From Spinacia oleracea (taxonomy: Eukaryota; Streptophyta; Magnoliopsida; Caryophyllales; Amaranthaceae): a stretch of 64,000 nucleotides of DNA. The stretch is from positions 310,001 to 374,000 of the forward strand of contig NC_079491.1 in the NCBI RefSeq assembly GCF_020520425.1. The letters are read 5' to 3'. The position numbers and the translations under genes are program-made. The notes below the pieces were generated by a model, which was given only the letters and a program-made list of their open reading frames with translations, made no database searches and was not told the DNA's origin. Positions 34,701 through 44,536 of the stretch are shown in pieces (within the stretch, counting starts at the first letter, position 1; every line of letters begins with the position of its first letter).

Positions 34701-37700
34701 TGCTGAGTACACTGAGCAGCTATTCCAGCTATTCCAGCTCATTATAACATGATGAATGTTTTATGCAGAGTAAAGCAGACAACTGAGCAGCTACACAAGC
34801 ATGTTGATGGTGTATGGACAGAAGCTGAAGAGACTGCAAAGAAGGTCTGTTCCTGAGTTAAGTTTTAAATTTAGTCTTATTATAAGGTCAGGATTACTAT
34901 CTGAACTCATTCTAACAAAACCAGTCACTATAAGAGTATAAGTTGGACTAATTTTATGAACTCATTCTAACAAAAGCATTCACTATAAGCTGACAAATTT
35001 TTGATGCATGAGGATTTTCCTATTTCTCTAATGTGCTAGATGTCTTCACAGATTTAGAAGTTCTTCTTTTCCAATTTCCATGTTACTTTTACTTATTAAA
35101 AAAGACTAAAGCAAAGTTTTAGGAAGGTTCAACAAAATTAACACTTTGTTTGGAAAAGAGAAATTGGAGAGAAAGGGAGGGGAACTCATTGTTTGGGGGG
35201 AAGGAAACCGTGCACAATTAGAGATATTTCGAGGGAAATGAAGCTCCACCTTCCCCCTCCCGTTGGTTCCATTCCCCCTACTCCTCTTTCCCTCCCTCTC
35301 CTTTCCCTTCTAGCTTGCTATCCAAACTAAGTGTAAAATAAAGTCTGGCAAAGTTCAAAAAGTTTGGAAGACTGTAAATAGTTTGGACAAGTTCAGACAT
35401 AAGTTCTGAGCCTTCTGGCCAATTCAGAAAAGTTATGAATAGTTTATTAATTAGAGAAGTCTACAAGTTCAGGGAAATTTGAAATGATCAGAAGAATTTT
35501 GGTAAGAAATTGTTATTCGAGGGATCAGTTTATAAAACGTCGCGCGCAATGCGTTTGGAACCAGCGCCCTTTATTGTTTTGGCGAGGTGCACCTTGGGCG
35601 CACTAAGGCACACACCAAATTTTCACAATTGTTTTTACTTTTTATCCGGGGAGCCTCACTTGAATGAGGCGCACTGAGGCGCGCCTAAGGAGCTGGGAAT
35701 TCCAAAGCGCCTTGGTGCGCCTTGAGCCTTTCTATACATTGCCAGGGAGTAGGTCAAAGTCGGTTGATATACTTAAACACGATTCCTTTTTTCTTCTTGC
35801 TCCTGTTTTTTATGGGGTCTGGATTACTAGATGGTATATAAAATTAGGAAGGCTTGCCAAATTGGTATAATGAAAAAAGAAGTTCCAACAACTAGTTGGA
35901 ATATTATATAGAAAAAGAGCGTTAACAAATTCACCAAAATGTGTATATTGTAGTTTCCCCCATATCAACTTTTGTTTCTGATATAATATTGTAGTGTTAA
36001 ATACTTATACTCTGTAATTAATTATGGGCGGATTAAATGTTTAGGCGATAGAGAAATTATATTGTTATGTTATGGTGCTTCTGTTACAATTATATCGGTA
36101 TTAGAAAAAGATGTTGAAAGAGGGAAAATGTTTGAAAAGTGCAGTTTATAGGCTAGATAAATATTTGGGTAAATTTGTCGATGCCTTTGTTTTATATACC
36201 AAAATGTTGCCGGATTTTTTTATACCTATTTCAAAAACCCCCTTATTTGTATACACCAGTTTGGTAATTCCGCCCTTCCTAAGGTAATCAATTCAAACCA
36301 ATTGCTGTTTTCATGTCCACAGTGTAGAGTCATTTTTCTCGTTTTGGTCTGGGTTTACATGTGAGGCCAGCCAGCTCCATTTCTGTTAACTAAGTTGGTC
36401 ATTCGAACCATTTCTAATTAGCTGATTTAAATGACAATTATAGTTTAAGCACTTAAGGATATCTCTCTATCATTTGAGTTGTATCCCATCTTTTCAATTG
36501 TGGCTTGTGGGGTAGTTAAATTATTAACATGTAACTTTTCTTTGCTTAAAGTCTCATTTGAATGAAAGAAATATGGAAGATTGTTTTACATAATTATCAG
36601 CAAATGTCTGTTTTACTTCCTGCAGGTTTCCGCAAATATGAAAGAGAAGATATCATCTGCAAAAGAGGAGGTCTGCCTAGTTTCTTATGTACTTCTCCGG
36701 TTTTTTGTTGGTTACACTTTCTATTTTCATCCGTTTTTTTGTTTGTTACACTTCTACTTTATTCTTATTTGGCAAAGTTTTGTCCCCTAATACCCCACAC
36801 AAATCCCACTTACAACACTATCTCTCCTATTTTTTAATTACACCAAACCCCGCCTGTTTCACTCTCTCTCCTACCTTTTCTTACAAAACCCCACTAACTT
36901 TCTTCTCTCTTACTTTCCTGAATTCATTTATCTAAGGTAACCGCTTAGTTTAAAAAAGCGCGCCCAAGGCGCACCTAGGCGCAAGGCTCACCTAGGCTCA
37001 GCCTTCGGCGCCTTGAGCTCTCCAGGCTCACTGATGTCAACCAGGCGGGCGCCTTCGTGCGCCTTTGTGCGCCTTAGGTAAGGCGCAAGTCGCAGCGCCT
37101 TGTGCGGCTTCAGTCTTCAGGCGCGATAGGATGATGTGGATCTTTTATTTACATTTTTTTCTTTTTTAATGATATAAACACACCTCATGTGACCTATCAA
37201 CGGTCATATCTTTACAACCCTAGCATTTTGGGTAGTGGAAGTAGCATAATATGAGTTAATTTTCATATTTCCAGCTTGTAATTACCATGGAAGGTTCTAA
37301 TTCTGGCACTCCATCGACGGGATCACGCAATACTTATGAACCGGCAAGAAAATATGGCACTCCAATAAAAATATGTTGTTTTAAGTATAAATTCTGTTAA
37401 TTTTTTCTATACCGAATTTTAAGGTCTATTAGAAAATTATGTGCGCCTTGTATCCAAAAGGCGCGCGCCTGAGCCTTGCGCCTAGGCTCCATGACCCTTG
37501 TGCGCCTTAGTGCGCCTTGCGCTTTTTTAAACTAAGGGTAACAGTAACCATAGAAAAATCAGGTAGTAGTTGGAATTCTTTTTCAGTAAATTCAAATTCT
37601 AAATCTGATGCAGATTTACTTCTGCGTTTCTTTGTGTAGGTTAAAGGGACTCTTGGTTTAGGGAGCCAAGAATCTTTAGCGTCTAGCAATAGTACGACAA

Positions 37701-40700
37701 ATGAAGGTGATAATGTTAAAGATGGGGCCAAACCCTCATCTGGTGAGGAACACCAGCAATCTGAGCCTAGGGGTACTGCAGAGACTTTATTTAGTACTTT
37801 TAGGTCAACATTCGCTTCATCCTATCCCAAGATTTCATCAGCCTTTCAGAAATTAAAGGAAGCAAAGGTAGCCGACTTAGCCAAGAAAAGTTATACTATA
37901 GTGAAGGAAGAATTGAGTGGAAAGCCAAATAGAAGGAAAAGAATGCAGTATACTGCTTCATCCTCAACAGGAGAAACAAGTGACAGAACTGAAGTTGCTG
38001 TGGTACCAGTGAAGCAGTCCCCATGGAACAAAAAGTGGGAGTCAGTAAAAGAAAAGGTGAGTTTGCTGCTATATGTTGGTGCTGTTCTTCCTGTAAATAT
38101 TTATTGCTGATCTAGAATCTTGTTCTACCTAGATGCGAGGCAATCCAATGTTCAGACGCATCACTAAGATGGGTGAACCTGTAGTTACGAAGAGCCAGGA
38201 GGTATGCTTTAGATATAATTGTTTATTGCACTTGATTACAGCCTACATAGTTGAGCTTGCATTTCTTTTATGATTTTGGATACCTAGCAGCTTTTTCCTT
38301 TTTTTCCCCAGTGTGGGTGTGTGTGTGGTGGGGGTTGGGGTTTCGGTGGGGAAGGATGGCTGGATGGGTTTACGAACATCTCCTCCCTCCTGACCATGTA
38401 CCAGTAGATAATACTACAGAAGCAATTGGAAGAAGAGGATCGCGTGGATGACCACATTTGATAGGTTCCTGGTTCATGTAGCCGACACGTTCCTTTTGGG
38501 AATAAGGCTTTGGTTTTGATTTTCTTTTTGTTTTTTCATTTTTTGCTATTTTTGGGTTTCTTTTTGTATCCCTTAAATTTGATCTGATAGTATTTCTTCA
38601 AATCTCTGTCAGTTGGCTGAAGATCTGCAGGAAAGATGGGAAACTAGTGACAGTCCTGTTGTACATAAAATTCAGGAGTAAGTTCAGGTACACAAACTGC
38701 GTTAGTTCTGCATGTATGTGCTGATTAAATTAGTAAGCGAAATTTACGTTGGTGATTTCCTTCCTTTCATCTCAGTATTAACGACAAAGTTTTTGGAGAA
38801 AATGATTCTGGAATGTCATTCAAGGAAATACGTCGTCGCGATCCGTATGTGTTTGTCAATAGTAATTATCTAGTTCTTAAACTTTCATAGCACAACCAAA
38901 TTTATCTCTTCTCTGCCAGATCGTTTTCTTTGCCTGATTTTGTAGCTGAGGTTCAGGAAGTCATCAAGCCAGTTCTGAATGCTTACCTTAAGGTAAATAT
39001 TGAATACCTCAAAAAATGGCTGCGCCTTATTTTTGCAATTGCCATTTCGTTTCCTTTGCAAACATCACTGTTAACTTCTCTTTAAAATTGTTTCGTCCAG
39101 GGGGACTTCAAAGTCTTGGAGAAATATTGTAGCTCTGAAGTAGTGGAACGGTGTAAAGCCGAGCATAAAGTTTTTCAAAGCCAGGATATTTTCTTTGATA
39201 ATAAGGTCAGGTGCTGCAACTTAATCACATATTGATGTTGGCCTGAATCAGGCATGTAGTCTCATAATTGCCATTTTGGAGCTCCATTGAATGGAGTTTT
39301 TACAGAGTAGCTAAACCTTAAATTCTTTCCTTGTGATTCTAATTTATATTTCATTTAACACCTTTAATTGTTGTGTGATTTACTCCCTCCGGTTTTTGTT
39401 AAATGCATCACTTGTGATTCTAAATGCATGGGCGCATAGTTTTAGAAGATTCATGCATAATTATTACGGAGTATGTGTTGTGCAAGTGGGATCATAAGAT
39501 GACTCCGAATCACTTTTGGTATTGTTATTTTGACGAGGAAAAACATTTATATGTTCTGCAAGAAGCCAAGAATGTGTGCAAAATAGTGCACAAGCTGTCC
39601 AACCCAAAAAGATAACAAATTTACAATCTTTTTTGCCAATCAAATGATTCTTAAAAGCCCCAGCCACTTTGGCCAACAACAGTATTAGAAAGGTTACTTT
39701 ATCCCAGAACAATCCACTTTACATTTTGACAAGCTCCTGAAAGATACATGAGCTTTGTTCTAACCACACACAACACATGATCGCCATAAAAGCAATGCCT
39801 CCCATTTTTCTCTTTTACCCTTCCAGACCAAAACATTTAGCGGACAATCAAACATCTCGTGCAAAGCAAACAACCTCGTTCAGAGATAGTGTGCTACCTC
39901 ACAGTGCAAAAATAAACCTGAACATTATTCAGGATTATATGCTATTTCGACTTATCATCACCGTATCATGGAATGGGTCTTAATTCTGCTTTTAACCTAT
40001 TGCTACTAGTTCTGGCACTTCTATCTTTCTAGAATTACTAACCATGATAAATATTGTTCACCCTTTGGCTTATGTTTGTGGATAAACCCGACTATTTACC
40101 AGTGTGCCACCATGACCCAAACTGCAGATGTGCTGCAAGCTGGATACTTAGCCTACCTTGCTTCACTTAGCTTGTCTGTATCTACAGATGTTAATGTTTC
40201 AGAAATATTAGTGATTAACCTTGTTTGATTTCAAATGCATTTTGGTGCTTATAACTGTCTAGAAGTTGATACTTTCGTTCTTTTTCCTTGATATCTCTGA
40301 TTCTTGCTTGTTTTAATTCTGTTGTATAAGCTTCCCTAATACATGTTGCTATTGAATGCAGATTTTGCATGTATCTGAGGTGGATGTAAGAGAGACTAAA
40401 ATGATGGGGTCTAGTCCCATTATTATTCTTGCAGTGAGTAGTTTCTAGACTTTATTGGACTCCCGGAATATTATCTTTTCTCCTCAGCTGCGTGTTTTTT
40501 AACTGACATATGTTAATGATGCTTCTCATTTAGTTCCAAACGCAGCAAGTGTATTGTGTACGCAATAGACAAGGTTCGATAAAGGACGGAAGTCAGGTAA
40601 ATTTAGAGTACTTTTTCTTTTTCTTTCCTTCTTTCATATACACTTTTTTAATTCTGTTGTGTTGGATCGTATACTCTTAAGTTGCTGGATGAAAATGGTT

Positions 40701-41202
40701 TCATGATACTCCAGCTACTTGAATTTTTAGCTTGTATTCAAGAAAAGAAATAGAAGGTATTTGTGTTTTTGGAATACCTAACCAACAGCCTCTGAAGATA
40801 GGTGTTTGCCTTGACGAGCTTCATCTATGTACTAAATTTAGTGAGAGCAACATTTAAGTTCCTTAGCGCAAATTTACTAATGTTAGGGCTTTACATTATA
40901 AATGGCTTGTTACATAATTACTCTATTTCTTTTACGATTTGTAGGTTAAGCAGTTTACATGAAATTCATACATCGTTCTGAAAGTCATACTCCGTATTAT
41001 ATTACATCTACCACGCCATAATAAAACAAAGTGATGTGAGGTTAATTTAGTTTGGTATTCTTTGGAGCAGGACACCATCCACACTGTATATTATGCGTGG
41101 GCTATGCAACAAATGGACCCAGAAGATATAAAAGATGATGCTATTTACTCAATGTGGAGGCTAAGAGAGATGCAACAAGTTGGTGTCGCCGCTCTTATTT
41201 AG
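31775..41202 (+). CDS. TIM44, mitochondrial inner-membrane import motor subunit
   Basis: Fourteen exons: 31775-31852, 31930-32042, 33975-34058, 34769-34844, 36626-36670, 37640-38056, 38133-38201, 38613-38677, 38776-38844, 38920-38992, 39101-39205, 40362-40433, 40534-40596 and 41071-41202. They join in phase to 486 aa, close to Arabidopsis TIM44 (about 470). The start [15 protein letters not shown] is a basic presequence. Next come a charged coiled-coil region ([19 protein letters not shown]), SVKEK, and the C-terminal Tim44 domain from RRRDPSFSLPDF through [15 protein letters not shown] to [18 protein letters not shown]44 ties mtHsp70 to the TIM23 channel on the matrix side and drives presequence import. 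The left border of exon 2 is the least certain boundary (31930 or 31936). Introns hold a MITE, a hAT-like element and an RTE piece. Confidence 0.93.
34296..34554. mobile_element. Degraded Stowaway-type MITE in TIM44 intron 3
   Basis: The inverted motifs agttgcaccattttgg (34313-34328) and ccaaaagtcaaaatggtgcaact, and the right end ggaggtag before TA, mark a decayed MITE related to the one at 31108-31366. The left terminus is not clear. Confidence 0.5.
34612..34768 (+). repeat. Local duplications of TIM44 exon 4 and its splice acceptor
   Basis: Upstream of exon 4 the intron repeats pieces of the exon (caactgagcagctacacaag, gcatgttgatgatgtatgga) and of its acceptor. The 21 bases ending in tttatgcag at the true site (34748-34768) recur exactly at 34654-34674, and a close copy starts at 34685. 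Confidence 0.85.
35535..35740. repeat. GC-rich gcgcctt repeat fragment in TIM44 intron 4
   Basis: Repeated ggcgcactaagg/gcgccttgg motifs match those inside the hAT-like element at 36944-37536, so this is likely a truncated relative. Confidence 0.5.
36944..37536. mobile_element. hAT-like non-autonomous element in TIM44 intron 5
   Basis: Terminal inverted repeats cttagtttaaaaaagcgc and gcgcttttttaaactaag (perfect over 18 bp) are bordered by the 8-bp near-duplicates ggtaaccg (36936-36943) and ggtaacag (37537-37544). An 8-bp target duplication is typical of hAT elements. Both ends carry dense gcgcctt/aggcgc repeats. Near 37290 a short frame starts [20 protein letters not shown] and continues RKYGTP, which looks like the N-terminus of a hAT (BED-type) transposase, but it stops soon. 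So it is a deletion derivative. Confidence 0.75.
38370..38525 (+). mobile_element. RTE-type LINE 3'-end fragment in TIM44 intron 7
   Basis: The stretch gtggatgaccacat, ggttcatgtagccgac and tgggaataaggctttggttt is the usual plant RTE 3' end. Only about 150 bp remain. Confidence 0.65.
39383..39480. mobile_element. Stowaway-like MITE end in TIM44 intron 11
   Basis: CTCCCTCCGGTTTTTG follows TA at 39381-39382 and looks like a MITE terminus. The opposite end is not clear, so the extent is unknown. Confidence 0.35.
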
Positions 41203-41848
41203 AGTTTCCTCTACTTATTACGTGATGAACGTGTGTTGTATCACTTCTCGGGGTTTTTAGGGAAGTTCTTTTTTAGTAGGCCGATTTACATTTTTTTTAG
41301 GAAATCCTCCTATTATTTTGAGAAAAAGAAAGGTATAGGGAAATGATTTAGCTGTGAATTCTTCACTGTCCAATTATGTTGAATTTTAAAAATAAAAACA
41401 AATTATACTATTGATGGTTTCATTGTGCTGTATTGATCTCGATCTTACTTCTTTAGCCCTCGGCCTCGAAGAAAGCTTGTGGACCAATTTAAAAGTTTTC
41501 GAATTAAATTCCAAATTCGGAAATTCTTCATCAATCAAAGTTGAAACCTTATATATTATTTATGGTTTTCTGTTGATAATACCTTATATTTTAGAATGAG
41601 AATCTTTCCAACATTGGTGTTTATTAAAATGGAGGACAATTTAATTCTTATACATAAAAAATCCCTTTCCTCCTCATATCAAAATGAATCTCTCACTTCC
41701 CCCCTTCCCCATACACCTTTAAAATTATACAGAGAGAAGGTAAATATTGATTCATGCATTTGTTATGTATATAATACTCCAGTAAAGAAAGTCTAGCAAA
41801 TCAGTGACTGATAGAAGTCTGGTTAATCCTGAGTCCTAAACACATTCA
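41203..41848. terminator. Convergent spacer between TIM44 and the first pectinesterase gene
   Basis: Both neighbouring genes end here (TIM44 on plus, the pectinesterase on minus), so this holds two 3' untranslated regions. No specific polyadenylation signal stands out among the AT-rich sequence. Confidence 0.4.
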
Positions 41849-43747
41849 TTATGCAACAAGAAGATTTAGTGGAACACCAACGGCTTTAACCCAAGGAGCC
41901 CCGGCTAAGAAGACACCAGCTGAATAGCGTTGGGCATCAGCCTTATTTAAGACCCTAACATTCTTCCACTTGGCCCTCATTGCTGTATTGGCACCTGGTC
42001 CACGATTGGCGTATTCACCATAAAATGCAGTATTAATATTTGCATTTCCAGCCCAAGGTTCATAACCAATAGGTTGGATCAAGTCTCCCATAAGAGACTC
42101 CATGAACACAGTCTTTGCATACATCTTCCATGGCCGACCCAAGTAAGTCTTAAGTTCAAACCTGAGTGGGAAAAGGTCTTTATCAGGTAGTATCTCACAA
42201 CCTTGAATTACAATACCAGTTGGTTCATTAACAGCTACACCACCTTGAGCTGTGACTAAATTCATTTGGTTAGGGTCACACTTCTTAGCAAGTATCCTTG
42301 AGTTTTGTATTATAGTAGCACCATTACCAAATATAAAATCAACAGTTCCAGCAATTTGACAATCACGGAAGAATTGAGATCCACCTTGAACATATAATGT
42401 GTCTTGGAAACCATCAAACCAACAATTATGGAACACAGCTTCAAGAGCATTTACCCTCAAAGCCACAGCTTGGTGGCCTGTTGGACCAGCCGTGTTTTGA
42501 AAACCCATGTCCTTTGCAAAGAACCCAATACCCTCTACACTAAAGGGTGCTGTCTTAGAAGTTTGAATTCCCTTTGCGAAACACTTGTCACCTGTTATTA
42601 CTGTTTTTGTAGGGCCATCACCATACATGAAAACATTAGTGTGCTCCTTACCTATGAGTACATCCTCCCTATAGATTCCAGCCTTAACATATATAACATA
42701 CCGACCCTGTGCATTCTTCCCTGGATGTGCCCTTACAGCATCGCTGATCGTCTTGAACTGACCGCTACCATCTTGAGCAACCACAGCATTGGGCTTCATA
42801 CCCGGTTGAATTACAGCAGCTGCTCCTGCTGCTGCTCCTGCTACTGCAGCTCCTGCCTTCTTCTTGCCCTTTCCCTTCTTTCCTTTCTTCTTGCCCTTGC
42901 CCTTACCAACCCCCTTTTTCTTGTTCATATTTTTGGCACCTAAGAGCTTACGATCACTACGAGATAACCATGTCGGATAGCCTTCTCCATCAACGGCCAT
43001 GCCAAGGAGGCGACGGCTACTAGTAACTACAACTTTGGATGTAGCATTAACTGTAGTTGAAAGCTCAACCAATTTGCTGGCATCAGGAGAAAGACCCAAG
43101 TCTGCAAGAGCTTCATTGAAGATGGTAATGATATCGAGCATGCTAACAGTGAGCTCAGTGGCATTGACAACAGCATCCTGCATCTTATTTTGAAGTTCAG
43201 GAGCTTCAGCCTCATCAAATTCATCTACACAACTAGTGGCAAAAGTGACAACATCAGTGAGCCATAGACGAACATTCCAAACAATACCCTTATCTTTATA
43301 CATTTTAGGATCATTAACTTTTTTAATGGAACCCTCGAGGCGATCTACAGCCAAATTGTAGAGGTCTTTACAAGTTTGAATAGCCATGTTAGTTCTCTCC
43401 ACATATTTGGTTGAATTAGCTTTGGAGACAAAGGCATCAGTGAGATTGCTGGCCTTTAATATCTCCTGTAAAACCATTTGAATCCCAATTTGAACGTAGT
43501 CTTGAGGGGTTGCACTCTCGTTTTGTGCTGCTGAACCTAAACTCTTAATACATGAATCTTTGAATGTAGATGGTGCACAAAGGGCATTCACCGTCTTCAT
43601 TGAAGCTGACAGGTTTTCGTCATCCTTACTGCCATTATCCTTGATCCCACCTTTACCTCCTGGACGGTTGACAACAGCTACCACCCCAACTATAACACCC
43701 ACCACCAAAATTATGGATATTATTGACACCAATACTTTGCTTCCCAT
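41849..43747 (-). CDS. PMEI-pectinesterase, VANGUARD1-like, basic linker
   Basis: A single exon of 632 aa. Residues 5-26 (VLVSIISIILVVGVIVGVVAVV) are a membrane anchor or signal segment. A PMEI-like pro-domain follows (about 50-235) with four conserved cysteines (LCAPSTFKDSC, QTCKDLYNLAVDR, SCVDEFDE). The processing motif RRLL sits near residue 243 and a second RKLL follows. Next is a linker very rich in K and G (about 270-305), then the pectinesterase domain from about 318. Catalytic stretches are all present: GHQAVALR, FQDTLY near 447, DFIFGN near 470 and LGRPW near 533. The order, the MGxKVLVS start and the SDRKLL site match Arabidopsis VANGUARD1-type pollen enzymes, which remove methyl esters from pectin in the cell wall. 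It is the first of three tandem relatives on this strand. A role in pollen tubes is inferred from the family. Confidence 0.93.
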   Translation of the reverse strand: MGSKVLVSIISIILVVGVIVGVVAVVNRPGGKGGIKDNGSKDDENLSASMKTVNALCAPSTFKDSCIKSLGSAAQNESATPQDYVQIGIQMVLQEILKASNLTDAFVSKANSTKYVERTNMAIQTCKDLYNLAVDRLEGSIKKVNDPKMYKDKGIVWNVRLWLTDVVTFATSCVDEFDEAEAPELQNKMQDAVVNATELTVSMLDIITIFNEALADLGLSPDASKLVELSTTVNATSKVVVTSSRRLLGMAVDGEGYPTWLSRSDRKLLGAKNMNKKKGVGKGKGKKKGKKGKGKKKAGAAVAGAAAGAAAVIQPGMKPNAVVAQDGSGQFKTISDAVRAHPGKNAQGRYVIYVKAGIYREDVLIGKEHTNVFMYGDGPTKTVITGDKCFAKGIQTSKTAPFSVEGIGFFAKDMGFQNTAGPTGHQAVALRVNALEAVFHNCWFDGFQDTLYVQGGSQFFRDCQIAGTVDFIFGNGATIIQNSRILAKKCDPNQMNLVTAQGGVAVNEPTGIVIQGCEILPDKDLFPLRFELKTYLGRPWKMYAKTVFMESLMGDLIQPIGYEPWAGNANINTAFYGEYANRGPGANTAMRAKWKNVRVLNKADAQRYSAGVFLAGAPWVKAVGVPLNLLVA

Positions 43748-44536
43748 TTTTCTGATTATAAATTTATGCAGAGAATAAATGATGCAGAGAAAAGAGAGTT
43801 TTTTACCCCTCTCCTTTTCTCTGTTTTATTTATTCTTTGCAGACATGCGGTGCGATGATTATACACAATTAAACTATTTTTATATCAAAATCTATGGTTT
43901 GTCAAAATTAGAAATTTTAATTAATCTCCCCTTATTTTTCTCATTACATAAGGGCTGTAGTCTTGTGTGGTTCTCCGCTTTTGTTGCTATATTTATGGAT
44001 TCCTTAATTTTTGCATGTATTTTGATTATCTAGGGTGTTTTATTTTATTTTACATTTGTTATAAGAGTAGTTTTACTTAATAAAGGAAAGAGAAAAAAAA
44101 TCTTCATGCATGGTGTACGAGTTTGTTTGACCAACCATCTAGATAACAATTTCTACTTCCTAAAAGTAGTTTTCTAGAAACTGTTTCTAGAGAAACACTA
44201 GTGAGAAACACAATTGTTTGACCATATGATTTCAGAAACATAATTCTTTTGCAATAAAAGAAATGAAAATTTTGAGAAACTTAGTATTATTAAAAATAGC
44301 GTATCGTTTCCTCATATCCCCTAATTTTTTCTCTAGTGCGAGATGATAAAAAAAAAATGTGCCAATGTTGGACCAACTTACATTATGCTGCTATTTATGA
44401 CTACGGAAAGTAGTTGAAGCTCCACAGAAGAAAGCGTTCCAACAGCCATAGCATGATCACACTTGTACCTTTGAAGTATTATTTTGAAAACTCTTAACAA
44501 ATCACAATGTGCAAAAGGTTATCTTCACTCAGAATA
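43748..44536. promoter_or_regulatory. Upstream region of the first pectinesterase gene
   Basis: Contains the 5' untranslated region and promoter of the pectinesterase gene (reading leftward) and the 3' region of the release-factor gene. No core element is clear. ctagaaactgtttctag (44174-44190) is a near-perfect palindrome. Confidence 0.35.

Noticed and set aside
42404-42943. 179-codon plus-strand frame inside the first pectinesterase gene
   Set aside because: It is the antisense shadow of a well-supported 632-aa enzyme; the translation has no family resemblance and is cysteine/serine-rich as expected from reverse reading of the linker.
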